From the NCBI GenBank assembly GCA_044228695.1, contig JBGAUK010000005.1, positions 1 to 64,000 on the forward strand: a DNA stretch of 64,000 nucleotides, written 5' to 3'. This DNA is from M0108 sp044228695 (lineage in GTDB: Bacteria > Pseudomonadota > Gammaproteobacteria > Chromatiales > Chromatiaceae). How positions within the stretch are numbered: position 1 is the first letter of the stretch; each line of letters begins with the position of its first letter. The notes below the pieces were generated by a model. That model saw only the letters and a program-made list of their open reading frames with translations, searched no databases and was not told the DNA's origin. The position numbers and the translations under genes are program-made. Below, one piece after another: positions 8,110 to 16,522 of the stretch.

Positions 8110-9456
8110 ATGAACGCTAACTTTACCGATTTCGATCTGCCCGAGGCCCTGACGAGGGGCCTGGATAAGCTGGGATTCAGCGAGCCGACCCCGGTCCAGC
8201 GGCTGGTGATCCCGCTAGCGATCGCCGGTTCCGACCTGTTGGTAACCGCCGCCACCGGGTCAGGCAAGACCATCGCCTTCCTGCTGCCCATGATGCAGCG
8301 CTTTCTGGCCCAGCCGGCGCCGCGCCAGGGCATCCGCGCCCTGGTCCTGGCGCCGACCCGGGAGCTGGCGTATCAGATCCAGGAGCATTTCCTCCAGGTC
8401 GCCAGCTTCACGCGGCTTACCGCCGGGGTCATCGTTGGGGGCGTCTCCGCCAGCCAACAGGTGGCCGGCCTCCGCCGCAATCCGGACATCCTCATCGCCA
8501 CGCCTGGGCGACTCCTGGATCACCTGGAGCGGGGCGCGACGGACCTGGGGGATCTGGAGGTGCTGGTGCTGGACGAGGCCGACCGCATGCTGGACATGGG
8601 CTTCGCCCCCGATGTCATGCGGATCATCGAGGTGTGCAACCCGGACCGCCAGTCCCTGCTCTTCTCGGCGACCCTGACCCGGACCGGCATCCAGTCCTTT
8701 ATCGACGCGGCCCTGCGCGACCCCCAGCGGGTCCAGGCCGACCATCACCGCGCCGCCCACCCCGACATCCATCACCAGCGCCTGCTGGCGGACGACCTGG
8801 AGCACAAGCGGGCCCTCCTCGATGCCCTGCTGACCGCCAGCACGGTGGAGAAGGTGCTGGTCTTCACCAATACGCGCGAACAGGCGGCGGCCCTGGGCAA
8901 TTTCCTGGTCGGCAAGGCTCATCGCGCCGCCAGCCTGCATGGCGAACTAGACCAGGGCGAGCGCAACCGGGTATTGAATCTCTTGCGGGAGGGCCGCATC
9001 CGGGTCCTGGTGGCCACGGACGTGGCGGCCCGCGGCCTGGACGTGCCCGGGATGGATCTGGTGATCAATTTCGAGGTGCCCCGCAGCGGCAGTGATTACC
9101 TGCATCGGACCGGTCGCACTGGCCGTGCCGGGGCCCTGGGCCTCGCCATGACCCTGGTGAGCTCGCCCGAGTGGAACCGCATGGAGAGTATCGAGCGCTA
9201 TCTCCAACTGGAGCTGGAGCCCCTGAAGCTACCGGGCCTGGAGGCCCGCTATACAGGCCCGACCCGCTCAAAGACGCCCCGGAAGAAACCCGCGGACAAG
9301 CGGCCGAAAAAAGCGGTCGACCAGGCCCCCAAGGTCAAAGAGCGCCACCGGGACCGCAAGGCCATCGGCAAGCGGCGCCAGCCCTCCTCGGAGACGCCAC
9401 CCTCGGCAACCGGGCAAGATGCGGGTTTTGGGCCTCTGAAACGCCCCAAGGGCTGA
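8110..9456 (+). CDS. DEAD-box ATP-dependent RNA helicase
   Basis: Superfamily 2 RNA helicase, likely acting in ribosome assembly or RNA decay. Starting at the ATG at 8110 (MNANFTDFDLPEAL) the protein has 448 residues. It shows the Q motif (PTPVQ), Walker A (AATGSGKT), PTRELA, TPGRLLD, DEAD in VLDEADRMLD, SAT, VFTNTREQ, ATDVAARGLD and HRTGRTGRAG in order. The tail after about residue 385 is Lys/Arg/Pro-rich, typical of RNA-binding extensions. An in-frame GTG at 8062 would add 16 residues lacking any family similarity, so I reject it. The overall layout resembles SrmB/RhlE-type helicases, but I cannot name the orthologue with confidence. Confidence 0.93.
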   Translation: MNANFTDFDLPEALTRGLDKLGFSEPTPVQRLVIPLAIAGSDLLVTAATGSGKTIAFLLPMMQRFLAQPAPRQGIRALVLAPTRELAYQIQEHFLQVASFTRLTAGVIVGGVSASQQVAGLRRNPDILIATPGRLLDHLERGATDLGDLEVLVLDEADRMLDMGFAPDVMRIIEVCNPDRQSLLFSATLTRTGIQSFIDAALRDPQRVQADHHRAAHPDIHHQRLLADDLEHKRALLDALLTASTVEKVLVFTNTREQAAALGNFLVGKAHRAASLHGELDQGERNRVLNLLREGRIRVLVATDVAARGLDVPGMDLVINFEVPRSGSDYLHRTGRTGRAGALGLAMTLVSSPEWNRMESIERYLQLELEPLKLPGLEARYTGPTRSKTPRKKPADKRPKKAVDQAPKVKERHRDRKAIGKRRQPSSETPPSATGQDAGFGPLKRPKG

Positions 9457-9682
9457 ATGGACGCTTGGATGCCCCCTTCATGGCCTTCAGGAACCAGAGC
9501 CACGTCAAGCATCGGTCGCGGCGGACCTTGGGTGACTTGTTAAGCGAAGCCGAGTCCGTCGATATCAGCTTTGCGCACGTCGGACGGGTACCCGCACTGG
9601 CCAAGTCGATGATTCTGGTGGCGCGGAGACCTTGAGTACCTTCAGTCTACAAAGGAAATCAGACGCCGTTAGGCGCTGCCTC

Positions 9683-10981
9683 TCAGGCACCGCCCTCCCC
9701 CACCTTTGGCACCTTTACCTGCCACAACAAGACGGCCCCGATCAGAAAGAGGACCAGGATCGGCAAGAGGGACAGGCGCGGGTCGCCCGTCACCAGGGCC
9801 GCGATGCCCACCAGGCCCGGACCCAGGACGGCGGCAAACTTGCCCAGCATGTTGTAAAAGCCGAAGAACTCCGCCGAACGGCCCGGCGGCACCAGGCCGG
9901 CGAAGAGGGCTCGGCTGAGGGCCTGGATGCCACCCTGGACCAGACCGATGACCGCCGCCATCAGATAGAACTCCTCCACCCGCGTCATGCCCGCTGCCAG
10001 CAGCACCACCAGGGCATAGACGCCAATGGCCAGCAGGATGCCAGGCTTGGCCCCCCAGCGCCCCCCCAGCCAACCAAAGGCCAGGGCCGCCGGAAAGCCG
10101 ACGAACTGGGTGATGAGGAGGGCGATCATGAGACTGTCCGCCGCCAGGCCGATGGCCAGGCCAAAATCCACCGCCATGAGGACGATGGTGTCCACCCCGT
10201 CGATGTAAAACCAATAGGCCAGCAGGAAGAGGAAGGTATCCCGGCGCTGGCAGATCTCGGCCAGGGTGCGGCCCAGTTCCCGGAAGGCCTCCCGCGCCGC
10301 CCGTCCCAGGGGCTGGTCACCCTGGCCCGGGGGCTCCGTCACCCAGAGGGCCACTGGCAGGGCGAAAAGGGACCACCAGAGGGCCACGCCCAGAAAGGCC
10401 ACTTGCACCGCCTCTTGCGCACCGGCCAAGCCAAAGCTGGCTGGAAAGAGAGTCATGAGGACATTCAGGGCAAACAGCAAGCCGCCGCCCAGATAGCCCA
10501 GGGCGTAGCCCAGGGCGGACACCCGGTGGTAATCGGCGGGGGCGGCCACGGCCACCAGCAGGGCATCGTAAAAGATATTGCTGCCAGAAAAGCCCACCAG
10601 GCCGCAAAGATACAGTGCGAGGGCGAGGCCCCAGTGACCCTGGCCCACGAAATAAAGGGCACCGGCGCCCAAGACCCCCAAGGCGGTAAAGATCAGCAGA
10701 AAGCCCTTCCTGACCCCGAGTTGGTCGGCCAGGGCCCCCAGGAGGGGGGCGCAGACTACGATGAGGGCACTGGCGGCGGTATTCGTCATGCCAAGCCAGA
10801 AAGTGCTGTCGGTCACCGCCAGGTCCGCGGCCCAGAACTGCTTGAAGAAGATCGGGAAGAAGCCGGCCATGACGACGGTGGCGAAAGCCGAGTTGGCCCA
10901 GTCGTAACAGGCCCAGGATAAAACCGCGCGCCGGCCCTGGCCGACCGGGACCGTCCTCCCCGCTTTGTCACCCCCGTCCAT
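9683..10981 (-). CDS. UMF1/Atg22-type major facilitator transporter
   Basis: Polytopic inner-membrane protein of 432 residues with about twelve hydrophobic segments. The N-terminal signature SWACYDWANSAFATVVMAGFFP is typical of the UMF1 (Atg22-like) branch of the MFS. The GALADQLGVRK loop after the second helix pair is an MFS motif A equivalent. Bacterial members have no well-defined substrate; vacuolar amino-acid efflux is known only for yeast Atg22. Its ATG at 10981 is 3 bases from the stop of the FixJ-like regulator, so the two are probably one transcript and the transporter may be under that regulator's influence (inference). Confidence 0.88.
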   Translation of the reverse strand: MDGGDKAGRTVPVGQGRRAVLSWACYDWANSAFATVVMAGFFPIFFKQFWAADLAVTDSTFWLGMTNTAASALIVVCAPLLGALADQLGVRKGFLLIFTALGVLGAGALYFVGQGHWGLALALYLCGLVGFSGSNIFYDALLVAVAAPADYHRVSALGYALGYLGGGLLFALNVLMTLFPASFGLAGAQEAVQVAFLGVALWWSLFALPVALWVTEPPGQGDQPLGRAAREAFRELGRTLAEICQRRDTFLFLLAYWFYIDGVDTIVLMAVDFGLAIGLAADSLMIALLITQFVGFPAALAFGWLGGRWGAKPGILLAIGVYALVVLLAAGMTRVEEFYLMAAVIGLVQGGIQALSRALFAGLVPPGRSAEFFGFYNMLGKFAAVLGPGLVGIAALVTGDPRLSLLPILVLFLIGAVLLWQVKVPKVGEGGA

Positions 10982-10984
10982 GGC

Positions 10985-11617
10985 TCAGTTCGCCGGGGCG
11001 TCGTTGGCCAGGATGCCCGCGACCAGGCACATGCGCACCAATTCCGCCAGGGACTGGGCGCGCATCTTGTCCATCACCCGGGCCCGATGGGCCTCCACCG
11101 TCTTGGTGCTGACGCCCAGGCCGGCGGCGATCTCACGATTGGAGCGTCCCTCGGTGACCATCGCCATCACCTCATGCTCGCGGGGGGTCAGTTCCGCCAG
11201 CCGCCGGGCGACCTCGGCCCTTTGCAGCCGATCGACACGGCGCCTTTGGTCGGCATCCAGGGCCGCGCGCAGGCTGGCGATCAGGGCCTCGTCGTTGAAG
11301 GGCTTTTCGATGAAGTCCAGGGCCCCGGCGCGCATGGCCTTGACGGCCATGGCCACGTCCCCGTGGCCGGTGATGATGACCACGGGGATGCGGATCTCCT
11401 CCCGCGCCAGATAGGCCTGCAACTCCAGACCACTCATGCCGGGCATCCGCACATCCAGCAAGAGGCACCCGGCCTGGCCCGGATAATAGGTGCGCAGGAA
11501 TTCCTCGGCGGAGCCGAAGGAGTGGGTGCGCAGGCCCGCGGAGGCGATCAACCATTCCAAGGAGTGGCGCATGGCCTCGTCGTCATCGACCACGAAGACG
11601 GTAGGTTCGCTATTCAT
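10985..11617 (-). CDS. FixJ/TodT-type two-component response regulator
   Basis: The 210-residue protein has a receiver domain (VFVVDDDEAM, phosphoacceptor D55 in LLLDVRMPG, the T in ITGHGD and K in FIEKPF) and a C-terminal LuxR-type helix-turn-helix (LTPREHEVMAMV, SNREIAAGLGVSTKTVEAHR). This design is that of FixJ, TodT and StyR activators, which pair with PAS-containing soluble or membrane kinases. The PAS histidine kinase ending at 13139 on the same strand is the likely partner, although an opposite-strand DUF3422 gene lies between. The regulator gene overlaps nothing and leads directly into the UMF1 transporter. Confidence 0.93.
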   Translation of the reverse strand: MNSEPTVFVVDDDEAMRHSLEWLIASAGLRTHSFGSAEEFLRTYYPGQAGCLLLDVRMPGMSGLELQAYLAREEIRIPVVIITGHGDVAMAVKAMRAGALDFIEKPFNDEALIASLRAALDADQRRRVDRLQRAEVARRLAELTPREHEVMAMVTEGRSNREIAAGLGVSTKTVEAHRARVMDKMRAQSLAELVRMCLVAGILANDAPAN

Positions 11618-11800
11618 CGGCTTTCTCGCAATAGGGAGGATGACCTAACCGACGCGAAGTCTAGCCCATATCCCCCGGCGATTCTTCCGGAACCTCATGA
11701 AGGGGAGCACCTCGGCAATGCTTGGCACTAAAATAGGCGGGTTCGATGGACCCCGCCCTAGCCCGGCCACCCGCGTTACCCAAACAGGATCAACCCCAGC

Positions 11801-13096
11801 ATGTCCCTTGTCTTCAGAGAGCACCCGCTCCGCCACGCCGTCGCGGCTGAACTGCACGCCCGCACCTTTGACCCCCTCCGCGCCCCGCAGCGTATCTCCC
11901 ATCTCGGCGTCGTCTGCGGCGAGCCCGGGACCGGCCGCAACGTCGCCCACCTCAAACGCCTGCTGGCCCACTATGGACGGCCGATCCCGGAGCGGATCCA
12001 CCAGTACTACTCGGCGGACTTGGGGCCCCTGCGGGTGCGTTGGGAGCGTCATACCGAGTTCGTCACCTACACCTTCAGTCAGCAGGGCGCCTTCGTCCAT
12101 CCCTTCGCCGAGCCCTTGCTCAATGAGCTGCCCGAGGAGTGGCTGCGCGACCTCCCCGGGGAGGTGATCGCCGCGGTCACCCTGGCCATCGATGCCTGCG
12201 ATACCCCCGAGCGCGACGCCCGAGAACTGGCCGCGCTCTTCGCGGGCAACCCCATCATCGGCTCCGGGGTGGTGGGCGGGGCCTCCCGCGCCTGGTCCGA
12301 CATGCGCATCCACCCCGACGGCTTCATGCGCATCCTGGTGCGCGACTGTAGCCTGTCCGACAGCCAGGCCGGACGCCTCACCAAGCGGATTCTCGATATC
12401 AACTGCTACCGGGCCATGGCCCTGCTGGGGTTTCCGCTGGCCCGGGAAGTCTCCCCCACCCTGGGCGAGGCCGACCGTCGGCTCGCCTTGCTGGCCTCCC
12501 GCATGGCCAGCCGGGGCACCCCGGCGGACCCCAGCTTTGAAAGCGATCTGTTGGCGGATCTGACCAGTCTCGCCGCCGAGATCGAGGCCATCTCCGCGCG
12601 CACCACCTATCGTTTCGACGCCTCCCGCGCCTATTACGGCATGGTCCAGCAGCGACTGGAGCAACTGCGCCAACAACGCATCGAGGGCTTGCAGACCTTC
12701 ACCGAGTTTCTCGACGCCCGCCTGGCCCCCGCGATCGCCACCTGCGAGTCCACCCAACATCGCCAGACCGACCTGGCCGAGCGCGCCGCCCGGCTCACCA
12801 GCCTCTTGCGGGCCCGCGTGGAGGTCTCCCTCCAGGAGCAAAACCGTCAACTACTGGAGTCCATGGATCGCCGCGCCCACCTGCAATTGCGCCTCCAGGA
12901 GACGGTCGAAGGCCTGTCCGTCATCGCCATCGGCTATTACGGGGTCGGGCTGATCGGCTACGCCCTCAAGGGCCTGGAGCAAGGGGGACTGCCCATCGAC
13001 GCCACCCTCGCCATGGGCATCGCCGTCCCCCTGGTCGTCGGCTTCGCCTGGCTTGGGCTGAGACGGGTCAAGAAGCGCCTCACGGGCACGGGTTGA
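11801..13096 (+). CDS. DUF3422 membrane-anchored protein
   Basis: The 431-residue protein begins with the family hallmark HPLRHAVAAELHAR, followed by PQRISHLG and a long alpha-helical middle part. Two hydrophobic segments near the C-terminus (about 365-385 and 398-418) end in a basic tail, so the bulk of the protein should be cytoplasmic. DUF3422 (COG4949) proteins are widespread in proteobacteria and have no assigned function. The gene reads against its neighbours: divergent from the response regulator and convergent with the histidine kinase, separating what look like two halves of one two-component system. Family recognised from memory; function unknown. Confidence 0.85.
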   Translation: MSLVFREHPLRHAVAAELHARTFDPLRAPQRISHLGVVCGEPGTGRNVAHLKRLLAHYGRPIPERIHQYYSADLGPLRVRWERHTEFVTYTFSQQGAFVHPFAEPLLNELPEEWLRDLPGEVIAAVTLAIDACDTPERDARELAALFAGNPIIGSGVVGGASRAWSDMRIHPDGFMRILVRDCSLSDSQAGRLTKRILDINCYRAMALLGFPLAREVSPTLGEADRRLALLASRMASRGTPADPSFESDLLADLTSLAAEIEAISARTTYRFDASRAYYGMVQQRLEQLRQQRIEGLQTFTEFLDARLAPAIATCESTQHRQTDLAERAARLTSLLRARVEVSLQEQNRQLLESMDRRAHLQLRLQETVEGLSVIAIGYYGVGLIGYALKGLEQGGLPIDATLAMGIAVPLVVGFAWLGLRRVKKRLTGTG

Positions 13097-13138
13097 CGCC
13101 CCCCGCCAACCCGGATCCGGCCGCCGCGGTCCCGTCAC

Positions 13139-15709
13139 CTAGACAGGGTCCGCCTCGCTAGCCAAGGGCAACAATACCTGGAAGCGGGTCCCAACACCGG
13201 GTTCGGAATCGACCCGAATCTGGCCGTCATGGTTGTCCAGAATGGTCTGGCTGATCGGCAGGCCCATGCCCATCCCATTGATCTTAGTGGTAAAAAAGGG
13301 ATCGAAGAGCCTCGCCATGACCTCAGGTGGGATGCCGGGTCCCGTATCCTCGACCGTGGCAACCGCCCAGTGGTCCTCCCGGCGGCCGCGAATGGTGAGC
13401 CGCCGGCGGTGCGGGGGGACCTCCTCCAGGGCATCCAGGGCATTGCGCACCAGATTGAGGAGCACCTGCTCGATCTGCACCAGATCGACGCGGACCGGAA
13501 TCTCGCCCACCGCCAGATCGAGTTCGATAGTCAGCCCCAGCTTGGCGATCTCGAACTCGGCAAAGGCGCTGACCTCCGCCACCATGTGATTGAGATCCAC
13601 CTGGACGCGCACGGTTGCCTGCTTGCCCACCAGACCCCGCAGGCGGCGAATGATCTCCCCCGCCCGCTGGGCCTGGCTGCCGATGCGGTCCATGGCCTGG
13701 GCCAGTTCCTCCGGATCGCCGCTCCCCTGGCGAAGGCGCCGGCCACAACCGCTAGCATAGTTCACGATGGCCGCCAGGGGCTGATTGAGTTCGTGGGCCA
13801 TGCCCGTGGCCACCTCGCCCATGGTGCTGAGGCGACAGACATGGACCAGCTCCGCCTGGTGCCGGCGCAACTCTTGCTCGGCCCGGCGCACGGCGGTGAT
13901 ATCGCGGGCATAGATGTTGACATAACCCAACTCGCTGACCGGGGCGAAGAGGCTGGAATAGACCAGACCGTCGAATTCGAACTCCCCCTCCCGCTGATGG
14001 CCCTCGGCCAGGGCCTCCCGGGCCAGGGCCAGCCAGTTCGCCGGCAGGGGTCCCTCCCCAGCGACACCCCACATCCGCAGCAGGGGCTCGCTGGCGCGAT
14101 TGGTGTAGAGCAGGTGGCCGGCGGGGCTGACGCGCAGCATGGGGTGGGGGCTCTCGCTGGCAAAGCCCGCCAGGCTGCGAATCTCCCGGTCCCGCTCCTT
14201 GCGCTTGGTGATGTCGTGCAGATAGAGGGTGTGGAACAACTCATCCTCCAACTGGATGGGGACGACGGAGACCTCCATGGGCACCCGGGTGCCGTCCGCC
14301 CGCCGCGCCAGCAGCTCACTGCGGGTCTGGGGCTCGCGGCCCTCGCGCTGGGCGCGGCGCCCCTCCCGCAGCAGGGCATAGAAATTGGACCGCGCCGACC
14401 CCGCTAGTAAGAGGCGACTGAAGCTCTCGCCCAAGACCTGGTCGCGGCCATAGCCAAAAGTGCGCTCGGCGGTGGGATTGAGTTCCCGCACCCGCCCATG
14501 GCGATCGAGGGTGACGATGGAATCCAGGGAGGCCTCCATGACCGCCGCCTTGAGAGCCTCGCTCTCGCGCATGGCGATTTCATGCCGCCGGCTGGTCTCC
14601 TCCCGCGCGCGCAGCACCAGGAGCGTGAATTGCTGAACCCAGTCCTCCAGAAGGATCAATTGGTTGGCGCCACGGCTAAAGCCGGGATCCGCGATCCCCA
14701 GGGCCTGGCGGGCAAAACCGGACAGGCGCCGCAGAACCTTATTGAGCCGCGCCGACACCAGGTAGATGACCAGGGTGAAGGCCCCGATGAAGACCAGGGC
14801 GGCGATGCCACGCTGGCGTCGTTCGAAAATGCGCACATGGCGGGACATCCGGTCCACGCTGTCATGGGAGACGAGGGTGGTGAACAGCAGGTTGAGGTCC
14901 GACCCCTCGTAGCCAAACAGGGATTGCGAGGTGATGAGGTAGGTATCCCGCCACCGGGACAGGGGGCTGCCCGGGATCAGCCAATCCGGGTCCAGGCTCA
15001 CCAGGACCCGCTGATCATCCGCATCCACCAGGGCGATGGCGCTATCCGAGGCCAGCAGGCCCCGCTGGGAGGCGACGAGAAAGCCCTGATCGACGGGGAC
15101 CAGGACCACCAGGCTGCCCATGACGAAGCCCTGGCGATCCTCGACGGCATCGCTCACCAGCAGGAAGACCTGGTCCTCGAGGACGGTGAAGATGGAACGG
15201 ATCTCGCGATCATGGCGCAGATGGTCCTCCACCCCTGCGGCGATCTCGGCCGGCAGAGGGACAGCGCCGGTGGCATAGATCTCCCGCAACTTTCCCGCGC
15301 CATCGACAAGCAACACATGGCTAGGTGGCGTCAGGCCATCGCGCTCCAGAAAATCCGGCAGCCAGGGGGGGCGCTCGCCCAGGTAACGGCGGGGCGTGAA
15401 ATCCTCGCCCAGGGTCCAGATCTGGGGCTCCAGGTATTCCGCCAGGAGGCGATGCTTGGCGACCAGCCGGGTGGTCGCCGCGTATTGCGCGAGATAGTGA
15501 TCAAAGCGCATCAGGCTTTCCCGCGACCGCAGGTCCAGGCGTGACTCGAGTTCCTGGCCGAAAATGCGCCCGATCTGCTCGCTCTGGATCTGCTCCAGCA
15601 CCCCCCAGACGAGGAGGCCCGCCGCCAGCCCCACCAGGATGGAGATGACCGGCATGGGCACACCGCGCAGGAGACGGAAGAGGATGGGTTTGAGGTCGAT
15701 ACGAATCAC
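13139..15709 (-). CDS. PAS-domain sensor histidine kinase, membrane-bound (FixL/TodS-like output)
   Basis: Numbering from a GTG at 15709 gives 856 residues: transmembrane helix near 20-40, periplasmic sensor of about 250 residues, second helix near 302-320, two PAS domains (about 390-502 and 514-607), HisKA with MAHELNQPLAAIVNY (phosphoacceptor H639), and an ATPase domain with LLNLVRNALDALEE, DTGPGIPP and GMGMGLPIS. The HELNQPL box is that of FixL/NtrB-like kinases, fitting the FixJ-type regulator nearby. The frame stays open upstream to an ATG at 15973, but that extension runs through a 105-bp repeat and gives low-complexity sequence, so I exclude it. An ATG at 15655 is the alternative start. 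The signal sensed is unknown. Confidence 0.88.
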   Translation of the reverse strand: MIRIDLKPILFRLLRGVPMPVISILVGLAAGLLVWGVLEQIQSEQIGRIFGQELESRLDLRSRESLMRFDHYLAQYAATTRLVAKHRLLAEYLEPQIWTLGEDFTPRRYLGERPPWLPDFLERDGLTPPSHVLLVDGAGKLREIYATGAVPLPAEIAAGVEDHLRHDREIRSIFTVLEDQVFLLVSDAVEDRQGFVMGSLVVLVPVDQGFLVASQRGLLASDSAIALVDADDQRVLVSLDPDWLIPGSPLSRWRDTYLITSQSLFGYEGSDLNLLFTTLVSHDSVDRMSRHVRIFERRQRGIAALVFIGAFTLVIYLVSARLNKVLRRLSGFARQALGIADPGFSRGANQLILLEDWVQQFTLLVLRAREETSRRHEIAMRESEALKAAVMEASLDSIVTLDRHGRVRELNPTAERTFGYGRDQVLGESFSRLLLAGSARSNFYALLREGRRAQREGREPQTRSELLARRADGTRVPMEVSVVPIQLEDELFHTLYLHDITKRKERDREIRSLAGFASESPHPMLRVSPAGHLLYTNRASEPLLRMWGVAGEGPLPANWLALAREALAEGHQREGEFEFDGLVYSSLFAPVSELGYVNIYARDITAVRRAEQELRRHQAELVHVCRLSTMGEVATGMAHELNQPLAAIVNYASGCGRRLRQGSGDPEELAQAMDRIGSQAQRAGEIIRRLRGLVGKQATVRVQVDLNHMVAEVSAFAEFEIAKLGLTIELDLAVGEIPVRVDLVQIEQVLLNLVRNALDALEEVPPHRRRLTIRGRREDHWAVATVEDTGPGIPPEVMARLFDPFFTTKINGMGMGLPISQTILDNHDGQIRVDSEPGVGTRFQVLLPLASEADPV

Positions 15710-15733
15710 GGGGATGGCCCTGGTGAGGATCAG

Positions 15734-15756
15734 GCCCTCGGGAGCGACCCGAGGGC
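15734..15756. other. Perfect 9-bp hairpin upstream of the histidine kinase
   Basis: GCCCTCGGG and CCCGAGGGC pair perfectly around a five-base loop, 25 bases before the chosen kinase start. It could be a leader structure, an operator or a weak terminator; there is no T-run in either direction. Confidence 0.45.
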
Positions 15757-15793
15757 GGGTTTGTACTGAATACACACGAGTTTTCGGATTGTT

Positions 15794-15897
15794 AAGGTCG
15801 GGTGGCGGTGGTTGCGGGGCGCCGTGAATACGTCCCTGTAGGCTGGGCGACAGCATCCCTGCTGTCGATACCCCAACCGCCGCCACCCGACCCTTCC
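15794..15897. repeat. 105-bp palindromic repeat, copy 1
   Basis: Outer arms (AAGGTCGGGTGGCGGTGGTT and its imperfect complement ending CCACCCGACCCTT) enclose a conserved core CCGTGAATACGTCCCTGTAGG followed by an inner 7-bp hairpin CGACAGC-atccct-GCTGTCG. Two further copies lie at 33092-33194 and 36441-36550; the core is nearly identical while the arms vary in a compensated way. Confidence 0.85.
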
Positions 15898-16038
15898 GTT
15901 GTCCGCCAGACTCTGATGGGCTATGGGTATCATTCCCAGCCTCTGGCCGACGACTGATGACGGGTCCCCGCAATACTGGGACAATGGCGCCACACAGGGC
16001 ATTCCCGCCCCTGCCTAGCCGGAGCCGCGCCGCCCGCC

Positions 16039-16497
16039 ATGGCCATCGACATCGCCCAGGCCCGTGTGCCGGGACTCGCCCGGCGTCTCGCCGCCCTGCT
16101 GTACGACCTCATCCTGCTGTTCGGGATGCTGCTGCTCGCCGCCACTCTGGTGATCGTCCCCGCCTCCGCCCTGAGCGGGACCGAGGTGTGGCTCGCCGGC
16201 TGGCCCCGGGTCTTGTTCCAGCTTTACCTAATCGCCGTCGGCTACGGGTTTTTTGCCTATTTCTGGGTTCACGGCGGCCAGACCCTGGGGATGCGCGCCT
16301 GGCGCTTTCGCCTGCTGCGGGACGACGGCCAGCCCCTGTCCCTCGGCGATGCCGGACGACGCCTGCTGTGGTCCAGCCTGCTCCCCGCGCCCCTCGGCCT
16401 CCTTTGGGTCCCCTTCGACTCGCGGGGGCTGGCCCCCCACGACCACCTTTCCCATACCCGCCCGGTCATGCTCCTGCGCCAGCAGAGACCGGCATAA
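16039..16497 (+). CDS. RDD-family membrane protein
   Basis: The 152-residue protein has the RDD pattern: an early arginine in ARRLAALLYDLILLFGML with the aspartate in the first hydrophobic segment, a second membrane segment around FAYFWVHGGQTLGMRAWRFRLL, and the Asp/Arg-rich block after it. RDD proteins are small membrane proteins of mostly unknown function; some have been linked to ion transport. In gammaproteobacteria a gene of this family commonly sits next to lptG, as here, where lptG converges on it 25 bases away. ATG at 16039 gives the usual N-terminus. Family firm, role unknown. Confidence 0.85.
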   Translation: MAIDIAQARVPGLARRLAALLYDLILLFGMLLLAATLVIVPASALSGTEVWLAGWPRVLFQLYLIAVGYGFFAYFWVHGGQTLGMRAWRFRLLRDDGQPLSLGDAGRRLLWSSLLPAPLGLLWVPFDSRGLAPHDHLSHTRPVMLLRQQRPA

Positions 16498-16522
16498 GCC
16501 AGTCCCGCTCGGCGGCCGCCGG

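Larger units (their letters stand above)
15710..16038. other. Divergent intergenic region, kinase to RDD gene
   Basis: About 330 bases without a supported gene. It holds the 9-bp hairpin (15734-15756), one copy of the 105-bp palindromic repeat (15794-15897), and about 140 bases of unremarkable GC-rich sequence before the RDD gene. No convincing promoter hexamers were seen. Confidence 0.6.

Noticed and set aside
9457..9682. 51-codon open frame (ATG at 9481) after the helicase gene
   Set aside because: No recognisable domain, no clear ribosome-binding site, and its length is expected by chance in GC-rich DNA; left unannotated.
9632..10921. 429-codon plus-strand frame opposite the UMF1 transporter
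   Set aside because: Gln/His/Gly-rich antisense shadow of a membrane protein gene with no recognisable motif.
11640..11800. TGGCAC at 11722 resembling a sigma-54 -24 element
   Set aside because: The matching -12 TTGC at the correct spacing is absent, so the resemblance is chance.
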